A DNA stretch of 64,000 bases, taken from G963668345 sp965226215. Lineage in GTDB: Bacteria > Acidobacteriota > Terriglobia > Bryobacterales > UBA6623. The first letter of the stretch is position 1. Every line of letters starts with the position of its first letter. The position numbers were made by a program, and so were the translations under genes. Location of the stretch: NCBI GenBank assembly GCA_965226215.1, contig CBDDCH010000001.1:186001-250000 (forward strand), in the 5' to 3' direction. The notes under the pieces were generated by a model. The model made no database searches. It worked only from the letters and a program-made list of their open reading frames with translations, and had not been told where the DNA came from. Positions 45,172 to 54,315 of this stretch are shown in pieces.

Positions 45172-46556
45172 AACTCTGGGGCGGGAGATTCGAAAAGGGT
45201 CCGGCGGAGCTGTTCGAGCAGTTTTCCCGCTCGCTTGATTTCGATCGGGACTTGCTCGAAGCCGACATCCTTGGTTCGAAGGCGTATGCGTCCGCTCTGG
45301 AGCAGGTTGGCATTCTCACCGGGGATGAAAAGGAGCGCATCCGCCAAGCCTTCGACAAGATCTTACTCGAGTCCTCGGCGACGGATTTTTTCGAGGGTGC
45401 GACAGACGAAGACATCCACACCTTCGTAATTCGTAAGCTTGGCGAAAAGGTTGGTGACTTAGCCGGGAAGATCCACACGGGACGCAGCCGCAATGAACAG
45501 GTCGCCACGGATTTCCGGATCTGGCTCCGAAAAGAGATTCGCTCGACGCAACAGCGGTTGGCGGACGTCATGCAGGCCCTGCTCGGGTTCGCCAAGCACG
45601 AGCCCAATGCGTTGCTGCCCGGCTATACGCACCTTCGCCGGGCGCAACCGATTCTCTGGTCACACTATTTGTTGGCCTATTTCGAGATGTTCAGCCGCGA
45701 TTGGGAGCGCTTTGGCGCGGCCTATCAAAGCGCGGACGTTCTTCCCCTAGGCAGCGGCGCCTTGGCCGGCAGCGGATTCCCTTTCGATCGGCAAGCGATG
45801 GCCCGCGAACTGGGCTTTGCGCGAGTCTCCGGCAACAGCCTCGATGCGGTTTCCGATCGTGACTTCGCGCTGGACTTTCTCTATGCGGCGTCGGTGACGA
45901 TGTTGCACCTCAGCCGTCTGGGAGAAGACTGGATTCTTTATTCGAGTGACGAATTTGGCTTCCTCGAGATGGGTGAAGAGGTCACCAGCGGATCTAGCCT
46001 AATGCCGCAAAAGAAGAACCCGGATGCCCTTGAGTTAGTGAGAGGCAAGACAGGGCGGGTCTCGGGACACCTGCTGTCTCTGATGATGACCTTGAAGGGA
46101 CTCCCGCTTGCTTACAACCGTGATCTTCAGGAAGACAAGGAGCCCGTTTTTGACACTTCGGTGCAACTCGGCGGGTCCCTCGAAATTACACGCCTGGTCA
46201 TCGAGACGACCAAGACCAACGCCGCGGCAATGGAGTCGGCTGCCGACGAGGGCTGGAGTTGCGCCACAGCGCTGGCCGAACTACTCGCCCGCAAAGGGGT
46301 GCCGTTCCATCGTGCGCATCAGATCGTGGGGGGCCTGGTTCTTGAAAGCGTGCGCACCGGAAAACGGCCCCAGGATTGGACGGAGAGTGAGCTTAGGCAG
46401 GTTGCGTCCGAGTTTGACGGCGAGGCCGTGCAGCTTCTCTCTGCTCGGCGGACGCTCGAAAACCACGTCGCGCCCGGTGGCACGGCGCCGGGCACCGTAG
46501 CAGAGTCGCTCCGGCAAGCCGAGAAACGCTTGTCCGAGATGCGAAAGCCGTTATGA
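45168..46556 (+). CDS. argH: Argininosuccinate lyase
   Basis: ArgH splits argininosuccinate into arginine and fumarate. The protein is 462 residues. The fumarase/lyase signature GSSLMPQKKNPDALE carries the catalytic serine loop. HTGRSRNEQVATDFRIW and LPGYTHLRRAQPILWSHYLL hold substrate-binding and catalytic residues. Both ends overlap neighbours by 4 bp (ATGA), with argG upstream and argR downstream. Confidence 0.97.
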   Translation: MKLWGGRFEKGPAELFEQFSRSLDFDRDLLEADILGSKAYASALEQVGILTGDEKERIRQAFDKILLESSATDFFEGATDEDIHTFVIRKLGEKVGDLAGKIHTGRSRNEQVATDFRIWLRKEIRSTQQRLADVMQALLGFAKHEPNALLPGYTHLRRAQPILWSHYLLAYFEMFSRDWERFGAAYQSADVLPLGSGALAGSGFPFDRQAMARELGFARVSGNSLDAVSDRDFALDFLYAASVTMLHLSRLGEDWILYSSDEFGFLEMGEEVTSGSSLMPQKKNPDALELVRGKTGRVSGHLLSLMMTLKGLPLAYNRDLQEDKEPVFDTSVQLGGSLEITRLVIETTKTNAAAMESAADEGWSCATALAELLARKGVPFHRAHQIVGGLVLESVRTGKRPQDWTESELRQVASEFDGEAVQLLSARRTLENHVAPGGTAPGTVAESLRQAEKRLSEMRKPL

Positions 46557-46993
46557 AGAAAGCCTTCCGGCAGGCTCAGATCGGGAAACTCATCCGCGCT
46601 AAGCCCATCTTGACGCAGGATGAGCTGGCCGCCGAACTCGCCGTCACGGGGATTCAGGCGAGCCAGGTGACACTGTCGCGGGACATCCGCGAGTTGGGCA
46701 TCGTCAAAACCCCGGAAGGCTACCGGGAACGAAACTCGATTCCGCCCTCGGAGCCGCCCCGTGACAACCTGCGCCGCGTTTTGCAAGAGTTTTTGCGCGA
46801 CGTCGAGGTAGCGCGGAACCTCGTCGTTCTAAAGACGACTCCCGGTGGAGCTTCGGCGGTCGGGCTGGCCCTCGACGCGGAAAACTGGCCTGAGCTGGTC
46901 GGTACCGTGGCCGGCGACGATACCCTATTTGCAGCGACTCCGAGCGCCCCCGCCGCGAAGAAATTGCAGAAGACGCTGCTCGAGATTTGGTGA
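46553..46993 (+). CDS. argR: Arginine repressor ArgR
   Basis: The protein is 146 residues. The N-terminal winged helix reads ILTQDELAAELAVTGIQASQ and VTLSRDIRELGIVK, the DNA-recognition part of ArgR. The C-terminal oligomerisation and arginine-binding domain ends in VGTVAGDDTLFAATPS, with the Asp-Asp pair that contacts L-arginine. As last gene of argFGHR, it most likely controls its own operon through the operator-like palindrome at argF. Confidence 0.94.
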   Translation: MKKAFRQAQIGKLIRAKPILTQDELAAELAVTGIQASQVTLSRDIRELGIVKTPEGYRERNSIPPSEPPRDNLRRVLQEFLRDVEVARNLVVLKTTPGGASAVGLALDAENWPELVGTVAGDDTLFAATPSAPAAKKLQKTLLEIW

Positions 46994-46994
46994 G

Positions 46995-47045
46995 CGGCCC
47001 GCTTTTCTCACCACGTGGCGAGGCGAAGTGCGTGAGAAGCCCGTC
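46995..47045. repeat. GAGAAAAGCGGG-type hairpin after argR
   Basis: CCCGCTTTTCTCACCACGTG followed by GCGAG and GAGAAGCCCG forms a long imperfect hairpin just after the argR stop. It belongs with the copies at 20.4 and 33.07 kb and may act as an operon terminator. Confidence 0.55.
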
Positions 47046-47077
47046 AGTACAAGATCCGCCACGCTCGGCTTCGCCTT

Positions 47078-47512
47078 CTACCCCACCCGTTCGACAAAGG
47101 CTTCGTACGAGCCCGGCGAGCGCTTGTCCAGCCACTCGGCGTAGGCCTTGCCGACCGCCTCCAGGTTCTTCCAAGTCGTAGGGTCCTTCCTCGATTCGCG
47201 CATTTCCGGAAGGAAGTCCTTGATCCGCACCCAGACCAACAGCAATTCGAACCCACTTTCAAAAAAGATCCCCCGCTGGAGCACGCCGCCGGTGATGAAC
47301 GAAGCCACCATATCCCAGTAGCTCACCACCATGCGGAATGAGGCGTTGTCGTCCGACTCCGGCGGACACAATTCGTTTACTTCCCCGCAGGTCTTAGCGT
47401 GAAACGAAGCTGTGAACCACTGCCGTGCCTGACGCATCCTCTCTTCGCGCCGCAACTCGAAGAGTCTCAGGATCAAGTTGATATCGTCGTACGTCGCACA
47501 ATCGGTGGGCAT
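47078..47512 (-). CDS. Conserved soluble protein of unknown function
   Basis: The protein is 144 residues and largely helical (DDINLILRLFELRREERMRQ; VVSYWDMVASFITGGVL; FESGFELLLVWVRIKDFLPEM). No signal peptide is evident; the two semi-hydrophobic helices could be membrane-associated or buried. It resembles the small DUF4760-like helical proteins found as solitary genes, but I am not sure. It converges on argR. Confidence 0.6.
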   Translation of the reverse strand: MPTDCATYDDINLILRLFELRREERMRQARQWFTASFHAKTCGEVNELCPPESDDNASFRMVVSYWDMVASFITGGVLQRGIFFESGFELLLVWVRIKDFLPEMRESRKDPTTWKNLEAVGKAYAEWLDKRSPGSYEAFVERVG

Positions 47513-47973
47513 CGCTTGGATCTCCCGTTGAAAGGCTTGTCGGGACCTAGTCGCTTGTAACTAGTGCTCAGTTCTCACCACGGGCGCGGCGGTTGAGGCG
47601 AAAGGCACGCTGGCCATCGCTCGCGGCAACAGTTGGTGTACATCGCCCAGCATACAGTATGGCGGCAAGTCGGCGCGATGAATCGCGCCTCTACATCCCG
47701 ACGGCTGGCATTTGCTTCCACTCCTGCCCGCCGCTGGTGAGAAATGTGGACTAAACCCGGTGGCACAGGCAATCCTGCCGGTGACGTCCAAGTGAAGTCG
47801 CACGCGCAACAACCGCCGGTTACACTACTCTAGCTGAACGCAGAGCAGGTTCTGAAGACTTCGCTTGGAGGCAAAGGCCTCTGGCTGCGTCTCTTCGTGG
47901 CGTGCTGATCACTCACCGCCGGAAGTAACTGTTATACTCGTTTTTCTGATTTCGCGCCGGCAGGGATTTCCAT
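47513..47973. other. Spacer with hairpin repeats
   Basis: GGCGCGATGAATCGCGCC followed by TCTAC (47672-47694) is a GTAG-type hairpin, and CTGGTGAGAAATGTGGACTA (about 47729) is a decayed GAGAAAAGCGGG repeat. TATACT at 47933-47938 may be the -10 box of the gene at 47974. No gene is supported. Confidence 0.5.
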
Positions 47974-48267
47974 ATGGCTGAAGAAGAAACCACGGCAACA
48001 GCGGAAGAGAAGCCCGATCCGAATCTCGTCTCGACACTCTCTGACGGGACGAAAGTGAAAAGGCGCATCCCGCGCCAAAGGGCTTGCAACAACCCGGGCA
48101 AAAACAACAAGATCTGCCGGGGACATCTGAAGCGCTGGTACGAGTTTGGCGACGAAGTCAGGCAGCAGTTTGGCCCCCAGCCGGAAGTGTACCGCTGCGA
48201 GAGATGCCAAACGCTCTATTTGCCTAACGAGGAAGAGGCAGCGCGCACCGGAACGCTGGCTTTTTGA
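47974..48267 (+). CDS. Small protein with four-cysteine zinc-ribbon-like pattern
   Basis: The protein is 97 residues, acidic at the N-terminus. Cys pairs RACNNPGKNNKIC and YRCERCQTLYLP, separated by about 37 residues, suggest a zinc-binding fold. RHLKRWYEFGDEV-like basic and aromatic residues between them could contact nucleic acid. I do not recognise a family. The IS630 element begins 35 bp after its stop. Confidence 0.6.
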   Translation: MAEEETTATAEEKPDPNLVSTLSDGTKVKRRIPRQRACNNPGKNNKICRGHLKRWYEFGDEVRQQFGPQPEVYRCERCQTLYLPNEEEAARTGTLAF

Positions 48268-48301
48268 GTTTCGGCCCGGTGCACGATCTCGGCAGGGACC
48301 C

Positions 48302-49458
48302 TAGTGTAGTGCCACTAACGGTTCTGGACAATGGCGTGGGTTTTGGCGGCGCGCTCGACTTTGGCGAGGATATCTTGTGCCGGAGCTGTCCAGACAAAGG
48401 GCTTGGCCGCTTGGTTGCTCGCTTCCAGGTACTCGTGGATGGCGGCCTCGAGTTCGGGAACACTGCGGAACACGCCGCGGCGGATGCGCTTCTGTGTCAG
48501 CTCGCGGAACCAGCGCTCGACGAGATTGAGCCAAGAAGAAGACGTGGGAATGAAGTGAAAGTGGAAGCGGGGGTGCTTCGCGAGCCACTTCTTCACCTGC
48601 TCATGCTTATGCGTGGAGTAGTTGTCCACGATCAGATGCAGCTCCAGCGCCGGTGGCGTTTCGCGATCGATCTTGCGTAGGAATTTGAGGAATTCCTGGT
48701 GCCGATGTCGCGGCAGACACTCCCCGATCACCTGGCCGTCGAGCACATTGAAGGCGGCGAACAGCGTCGTTGTGCCATGTCGTTTGAAGTCGTGGGTCAT
48801 GGTGCCGGCGCGACCCTTTTTCAGGGGCAGTCCCGGCTAGCTGCGGTCTAAGGCCTGGATCTGGCTTTTCTCATCGACGCTGAGCACCAGCGCGTGCTCG
48901 GGCGGATTCAAGTACAGCCCGACCACGTCGCGGAGTTTCTCGACGAACTGCTTGTCGCGGCTGAGCTTGAAAGTTTCGAGGCGATGGGGCTGCAGTCCGT
49001 GCGCTTTCCAGACGCGCTGGATGGCCATCTTGGAGACGCCCAAGTGCTTGGCGAGGGCGCGGGTGCTCCAATGCGTGGCCGCCCGGGGCTTCTCGTGAAG
49101 CGTTGTATCGAGGATGCATTGGACGAATTCAGCGGAGAGCGCCGGTTTGCGTCCGGGGCGCGTCCGATCGCGGAGTCCGTCGAGGCCGGACTGGGCGAAG
49201 CGCTTTCGCCACAGGATGACGGTCTTGCGGTTGACGCCGAGTTCGCGGGCCATGGCGTGGTTCGCCAACCCCTGCGCACAGCGCAAAACAATGTGCGCTC
49301 GCAAGACCATTTTCTGCGTCGTATTGCGGCCTCGAACGAGGCGACGAAGAGCGTTTCGCTGCGGAGCGGTGAGGGCTAGAGCGTCAGCGGATGGCCACAT
49401 AAACCATCCTATCGCGAAAAGGGTGTTATTGTACAGCTATTTATGTGGCACTACACTA
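48302..49458 (-). mobile_element. IS630-family insertion sequence
   Basis: The element has inverted ends starting TAGTGTAGTGCCAC on both sides and includes the TA target dinucleotide at each end (48302-48303 and 49457-49458), as expected for IS630/Tc1-type elements. Length 1157 bp. It stands between the small zinc-ribbon gene and the RepA fragment. Confidence 0.88.
48315..49400 (-). pseudogene. IS630-family transposase with one nonsense codon
   Basis: The N-terminal part (49400 to 48837) carries two helix-turn-helix units (ANHAMARELGVNRKTVILWR) and the first catalytic Asp (LVLSVDEKSQIQALDRS). A TAG follows, where CAG (Gln) is expected, and the same frame continues PGLPLKKGRAGTMTHDFKRH and HLIVDNYSTHKH (second Asp), ending with SWLNLVERWFRELTQKR (Glu). 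One base change separates it from an intact protein of about 361 residues. Confidence 0.9.
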
Positions 49459-49461
49459 GGA

Positions 49462-50031
49462 ATGGAAGATCGCAGCGGGAGCACTCGGGGCGACCGAACG
49501 CGGCTCCGCAATCAGATGAGTCGGCTCTTTCGTTGCACAGTTTCGCTGATCTACGAGGACGAGCGGGGGGATGCAAGCGTGAGTTCGCTGATCGCCCGCC
49601 GCACCGAGTTCTGGTGGAACGAGCACAAGCCCGGTGAGCGGATGCTGTGGGAGAGTAAGATCGAGTTGGGCGAGGACTTTTTCAACGAGATCATCCGCCA
49701 CCCGGTGCCGCTGGACATGAACACCCTCAAGGCCCTCAAGCGTTGCTCATTGGGCTTGGACCTCTACCTCTGGACGACCTACCGGACCTTTGCGCTTCGT
49801 GCTCCGCTACGGCTCTCCTGGCGGCAGGTGTACCGTCAGTTCGGTTTACACCCCTCCAAGGCGAGCGATAAGCAAACCGTCAAAAACTTCCGTCGCAAGG
49901 TTCTGCGCGAGCTGGTCAAGATCAAGGTCGCCTGGCCCGGCCTGAACTACACCACGGCTCCGGGCGTGCTGATCCTTCACCCCTCAACACCGGCAATCCC
50001 ACCGACCGAGCAGCTTTCACTCATGAGGTAG
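49462..50031 (+). pseudogene. repA: Plasmid replication initiator RepA, C-terminal fragment
   Basis: The 189-residue frame from the ATG at 49462 matches the C-terminal domain of plasmid-encoded RepA (RepA_C type) as I remember it: LFRCTVSLIYEDERGDASVS, TEFWWNEHKPGERMLWESKI, FFNEIIRHPVPLDMNTLKAL, LGLDLYLWTTYRTFALRAPL, VLRELVKIKVAWPGLNYTTA. The usual N-terminal 100 or more residues are missing; IS630 and an in-frame stop of the preceding gene lie where they should be. Iteron-like repeats and a DnaA box follow, so this is a captured plasmid replication region. Confidence 0.8.
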
Positions 50032-50705
50032 CTCTCAGACCCCCCTTCACTGGCTCAAAAGTCTCCTCTGGCGGTCTTCCGCGAAGGGGGGGTAGGTATA
50101 TATAGGGTGTCCACGCCGCCGAAAGCCGCCCCTGGGGATTCTCTGTGTCTCCCTGAAAGCTCCCGCACCACGAAGTTTTCCACAGACCGCAGTGATTCGT
50201 GGCAGTTTTCAACGGTGAAAGTGAACCCCCCACCAAGCCGATCTATCGGTGAAAGTGAACCCCCCTACAAGTAGTTAAAGAACAAGTAGTACAGAACAAG
50301 TACTAGAAGCGGCTACGGCTGTGGATAACTCACTGAAAACAAAAGAGAAACCACCGAAAGAGGGGGGCTAGCGCCCCCCGCAAAAGGCAAAACCAAAACC
50401 TTTCTTATAGGTAAAGAACTGAAAACACAAGACTTACGGCAAACCGCGGCGGAACGGGGGAAACGAGACGACAACAAAACCCAACCCAAAACCCCGGATA
50501 GCCTCCGCCAAGGGGCGAGTCAAGCCGCCGGCGCGGCTCCTACGCTGCGCTACGGCCCTGCGGGTGACAGCGCCCCTCCGCAGCGGCTCAGATAGCTGGT
50601 ATGACCGAAAGGTTCCCTTCCGGCCCGTTCACACGGCCCGAAGCAACCCGACAACCAGGACCATCCACCCCCTTTCCCTCGTAAAAGGGTAGCGCCCACA
50701 TTCGT
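50032..50705. other. Candidate plasmid origin region (iterons, DnaA box)
   Basis: CGGTGAAAGTGAACCCCCC occurs twice exactly (50213-50231, 50247-50265; period 34). ACAAGTA occurs three times at 14-15-bp spacing (50267, 50282, 50296). TGTGGATAA at 50320-50328 is a perfect DnaA box, and TTTTCCACA near 50177 is a close match. GGGGGGCTAGCGCCCCCC (50362-50379) is a palindrome. The rest up to IS256 shows no gene. Position just after repA and the repeat types fit an iteron origin. Confidence 0.6.
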
Positions 50706-52119
50706 GAGATATTGTCAAATGTTGTGGATGGGCGAGGTCAGGCGGCGTTTTCCTGAACCATCAATCCATCCTTGAAAACCTTTCCCTCTAAGACATGAAC
50801 AATCACTTCCGAACCGTTCAGGCGTCGCCAGTGGCGCTCGGCTTGGCGGGCCAGCATGAAGACCATCGTTAACGACGCTTCGCGGCTGCCACAACCCTTC
50901 GTTCGTCGCTGCCGCAAACGGACCGTCGCAAAGGTGGACTCGATCGGGTTCGTCGTCCGCAAGTGCCCCCAGTGCTCGGCCGGAAAGTCGTAGAAAGCCA
51001 GCAGCACTTGGCGGTCTTTTTCCAGGCACTCGACCGCTTTGGGGAACTTCTTCTCGTATAGGTTCTTGAAACGGTCCAGAGCGGCCTCCGCCGTCTGCCG
51101 ACTCTGGGCAAGATAGATGTCGCGCAGCGCCTGCTTGGCTTTGCCCTGCATGCTCTGCGGCAGCTTATTGAGCACGTTGGCCGTCTTGTGGAGCCAGCAG
51201 CGTTGCTCACCGGTCGCCGGATAGACTTTCCGCAGTGCCGCCCAAAACCCCATCGCTCCGTCGCCCACCGCCAACTTCGGCGGCAGCTCGAGCCCCTGCC
51301 GTTTCAAGTCCTCCAGCAACTCCTGCCACGACAGTTCGCTTTCGCGAAAGCCGTCGTGCACCGCCAGCAGTTGCTTGCGACCGTCTTCGAGTGCTCCCAT
51401 CACAACCAGCAAACACTGCCGTTCATCGTCCAGACGAACATTCGAGTAGATGCCATCGGCCCAAATGTAAACAAACCGCTGGCCGCTGAGGTCACGCTTT
51501 GACCAAGCCTCGTACTCGCGGCGCCAGACGTCTTTGAGACGCACCACCGTCGTCGCCGACAGGCCCGGAGCGTCGGGCCCCAGCAAGGCCTCCAGCGCTT
51601 CGCTGAAATCGCCCGTCGAGATCCCTTTCAGGTACAACCAGGGGATCAACTCCTCCACACTCTTCGTGCGCCGCGGATACGGCGGCAGGATCTGGGAAGT
51701 GAAACGAAAGCGCCGGCCCTGCTCATCGACTCGGCGATCGTCGACCCGCGGCGCCTGGATCTTCAGCTGACCCACGCCGCTGACGATGGTGCGCTCGCGG
51801 GCGTGACCGTTGCGCACCACCAGCCGCCGGCCGTCCTGGTCGACTTCGTGCTGATGCGTTTCGATGTAGGCGGTCACTTCGGCTTCCACGGCCTTGACGA
51901 GCATCTGGCGCGCTCCTTGGCGCAGCACCTCATCCAAGGGCGAGCGTTCCTTTCCATCAATGACTTGGGGGTTGACTTGACTGCTGCTCTCAGCAGCTTC
52001 ACACTGACTCATGGCGTATCCTCCTTGTTCCTTTCCAGAAAACGATTGAGTTGCTTCCTCAATCGTCAGGATACGCCGCCTCCCCTCAGAGGCTCATCCA
52101 CAACTTCTGGTTATAGCTC
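50706..52119 (-). mobile_element. IS256-family insertion sequence, copy 2 (intact)
   Basis: The element is 1414 bp with the same ends as copy 1 and an exact 9-bp duplication, CACATTCGT, at 50697-50705 and 52120-52128. It interrupts the plasmid-derived segment beside a Tn3 remnant. Confidence 0.95.
50738..52012 (-). CDS. IS256-family transposase (intact)
   Basis: The protein is 424 residues with the full mutator-type DDE domain: YIWADGIYSNVRLDDE (first Asp), LAVGDGAMGFWAAL (second Asp), HLRTTNPIESTFATVRLR (Glu). The N-terminus has DEVLRQGARQMLVKAVEAEV and LVVRNGHARERTI. It is complete, whereas the copy at 23 kb has two stops, so this is the likely source of active enzyme for both copies. Confidence 0.95.
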   Translation of the reverse strand: MSQCEAAESSSQVNPQVIDGKERSPLDEVLRQGARQMLVKAVEAEVTAYIETHQHEVDQDGRRLVVRNGHARERTIVSGVGQLKIQAPRVDDRRVDEQGRRFRFTSQILPPYPRRTKSVEELIPWLYLKGISTGDFSEALEALLGPDAPGLSATTVVRLKDVWRREYEAWSKRDLSGQRFVYIWADGIYSNVRLDDERQCLLVVMGALEDGRKQLLAVHDGFRESELSWQELLEDLKRQGLELPPKLAVGDGAMGFWAALRKVYPATGEQRCWLHKTANVLNKLPQSMQGKAKQALRDIYLAQSRQTAEAALDRFKNLYEKKFPKAVECLEKDRQVLLAFYDFPAEHWGHLRTTNPIESTFATVRLRQRRTKGCGSREASLTMVFMLARQAERHWRRLNGSEVIVHVLEGKVFKDGLMVQENAA

Positions 52120-52183
52120 CACATTCGTGTTGAAATACAACATAAGGACCCGTTCCTTAGCGCACCCCGGCACGATCGAGGAC

Positions 52184-52331
52184 CTACTGGCCGGAGAGAA
52201 TGACGTTGTCCCACCCGATCGGGCTGATATGGGACAGTAACTCGAAGTTGAGATCGTCCGCATCCGAGCCCGCCTCGCTCAAAACACGATCGATCTCCCC
52301 GAATCTGCCAATAGATGATAGCTGCGAGGAT
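52184..52331 (-). pseudogene. Tn3-family transposase, C-terminal remnant
   Basis: The minus strand reads LAAIIYWQIR, then, after a one-base shift at a G run, EIDRVLSEAGSDADDLNFEL, LLSHISPIGWDNVILSGQ and a stop. This fits the TnpA C-terminus (AAIVYWNT...LAHLSPLGWEHINLTGDY). The upstream part is cut away by the IS5 left end at 52332. GGGGTGCGCTAAGGAACGGG just beyond the stop may belong to the transposon end. Confidence 0.65.
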
Positions 52332-53446
52332 GGGCGTTGGTGCATGAATCGGTGTAAGCGAGCACGCTAGCGGCGGGGGTGGGGTCCAGTCCATCATAGA
52401 GATCGGGGGGTAACGTCATGGTCGCAGCGAAGTCGAGCCGAGTCAACCGCCAGTACAAGAAGAAGTACAGAATCCGGAACTGGAGGGAGTACGAGCGTGG
52501 CCTCAGGAGCCGCGGCGACGTCACGATCTGGCTGAGCGAGGATGCAATTGCCGCGTGGGTACCACCGAAGAACGGTCTTCGCGGAGGCCAGCGGCGGTAC
52601 TCGAACCTCGCGGTCCGGACCGCGTTGACGCTGCGGGTCGTCTTCAGCCTGCCGCTCCGCCAGACCGAGGGGTTCCTGGACTCGCTGCTCCGCTTGATGG
52701 GCCTCAACCTCAAGGCCCCGGACCACACCACACTCTCGCGCCGGAACCAAATCGTTGCGGTGCCGCCCCTGACCCGATCCTACGACGGCCCGATCGACTT
52801 GATCGTCGATTCCACAGGGCTGAAGATTCTGGGTTGCGGCGAATGGAACGCGCACAAGCACAAGGCATCAAAGAAACGCCGGGATTGGCGGAAGCTGCAC
52901 ATCGGGGTGGATGCCGAGGGGTTCATTGTGGCGGCCGAACTCACAGCGAGCAGCCGGGACGACGCCTCCACACTCCCTGCTCTTCTCGACACAATCGAGG
53001 TTCCCATCCGGCGTTTCACCGCAGACGGAGCCTACGACCACATGTCAGTCTACGATCAACTCAGCGCGGCCGGTACAGAGAACGTCGTGATTGTGATTCC
53101 CCCTCGTCGCTCTGCGGTGTCGGCGGGGCCAACGGACGGCCCATGGGCGCAGCGTGACACGGCTCTTGAGAGGATTCGCCAGGTCGGGCGACGAGAGTGG
53201 CAGAAGGAGTCGGGCTACCGACAGCAGGCGCGCGTTGAAAACAGCTTCTTCCGATACAAGTCCGTGCTCGGAGGCGGATTGAAGGCGAGGCACGGCAAGG
53301 CACAAAGGAGAGAAGTTGCGATCGGGTGTCACATCCTCAACCGGATGGCCGAGCTGGGTAGGCCGAAATCCTGCGCTGTGGTGTCCTGAACGAGAAGTTG
53401 GAAAAGCGCCCCCACTCGCGCCGCAGTTGAATCATGCAACAGCGCC
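52332..53446 (+). mobile_element. IS5-family insertion sequence
   Basis: Inverted ends of about 18 bp are visible: GGGCGTTGGTGCATGAATC on the left and GGCGCTGTTGCATGATTC read inward on the right. The element truncates the Tn3 remnant on one side and the IS1595 transposase on the other. No target duplication is recognisable. Confidence 0.75.
52418..53389 (+). CDS. IS5-family transposase
   Basis: The protein is 323 residues and complete. IDLIVDSTGLKI (first Asp), RRFTADGAYDHMSVYD (second Asp) and QARVENSFFRYKSVLGG (Glu) form the DDE triad of DDE_Tnp_1-type transposases. The N-terminus (NWREYERGLRSRGDVTIWL) and LRQTEGFLDSLLRLMGL are typical of the IS903-like branch. Probably functional. Confidence 0.92.
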   Translation: MVAAKSSRVNRQYKKKYRIRNWREYERGLRSRGDVTIWLSEDAIAAWVPPKNGLRGGQRRYSNLAVRTALTLRVVFSLPLRQTEGFLDSLLRLMGLNLKAPDHTTLSRRNQIVAVPPLTRSYDGPIDLIVDSTGLKILGCGEWNAHKHKASKKRRDWRKLHIGVDAEGFIVAAELTASSRDDASTLPALLDTIEVPIRRFTADGAYDHMSVYDQLSAAGTENVVIVIPPRRSAVSAGPTDGPWAQRDTALERIRQVGRREWQKESGYRQQARVENSFFRYKSVLGGGLKARHGKAQRREVAIGCHILNRMAELGRPKSCAVVS

Positions 53447-54265
53447 TCGATTGAATCGAAACGTATACTCATCCAGGTAATAGTCCAGGTGTTCACGGCT
53501 CACAGCGCCTTGGTGCGTCCCGATCAACCAGCGCTTCAACAGGGCAGCCACCCGGTGAACGTGGGGCAACAGCTCGGAGGCCGACTGGCTCGAACCGGCC
53601 AGAAAGTCGTACTCGTGCCGATAGCCAAGCGCCTCCAGGCCGACGTACCCTTCCCAGCCGTCGGTGTGGATCGTGCTGTCGGGCTCGACAGCCTCTTGGA
53701 TGAAGCCGTGCAGCTGTTGCTTGGACGCTCCGCGGATGCGCTTCATACGGATCCTTCCTATCCCCGCGCCGTCTTCCTCGGCGGCGATGGCTACCAGTGC
53801 TTTTTTCTGCGTCTGCCGTCCGCGCAGTCCCTCTTCTGCGCCCCCCACATAGGTCTCGTCGACCTCCACGCGACCGCTGAGCCGTTCTCGGCCGGGCCGC
53901 ACCATCGCGCGCCGCAGCTTGTGCAGCAACGCCCAGGCGGTACGGTAGCTTCCCAGACCCAAGATGCTTTGCAGTCCCAGTGCGCTCGCCCCGTTTTTCT
54001 GGCTGGTCACCCACCACATGGTCCGAAACCAGGTGCGCAGCGGCAGGCGCGTGTCCTGGAAAATCGTGCCCGCCGTCACCGAAGCCTGATAATCGCATTG
54101 CCCACACCGCAGCAGGCCCCGCCGGCTGGGCCGAGCTCTCCGCCCTCCACAGCGGGGACACACAAAACCCTGTGGCCAGCGCAGTTGCATCAGATACTCG
54201 CGACACGCCTGCTCAGTGGCAAAACGCCCCTCAAACTCCTCCAGCGTCCGCGGGTAGTCCTCCAC
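53432..54265 (-). pseudogene. IS1595-family transposase, 3' end cut by IS5
   Basis: The N-terminal zinc ribbon has CPRCGGRRARP and RCGQCDYQAS. The ISXO2-like DDE domain has VEVDETYVGGAEEG (first Asp), IHTDGWEGYVGLEALG (second Asp), and ends HLDYYLDEYTFRFNR. Native sequence stops at about 53447; the last four residues come from the IS5 end. Normal family members continue about 30 residues with the last conserved arginines, so the product is slightly truncated and probably inactive. Confidence 0.88.
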
Positions 54266-54315
54266 AGCCCCGCATGCTATATGTTGGGGTCTCGGGAGTC
54301 AAGTGCATACCCCGA
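53447..54315 (-). mobile_element. IS1595-family insertion sequence, truncated
   Basis: The upstream end near 54270-54315 contains GGGGTATGCACTTGACTCCC when read inward, a plausible terminal repeat. The other end is missing because IS5 lies there. Confidence 0.6.

Noticed and set aside
49114..49461. N-terminal extension of the RepA fragment
   Set aside because: The frame lies inside IS630 opposite its transposase; native RepA similarity begins only after the element end.
22925..52119. Composite transposon bounded by the two IS256 copies
   Set aside because: Each copy has its own exact 9-bp duplication, so they inserted independently.
52120..52240. Plus-strand frame ending PPDRADMGQ
   Set aside because: The opposite strand gives a clear Tn3 transposase C-terminus, which explains this open frame.
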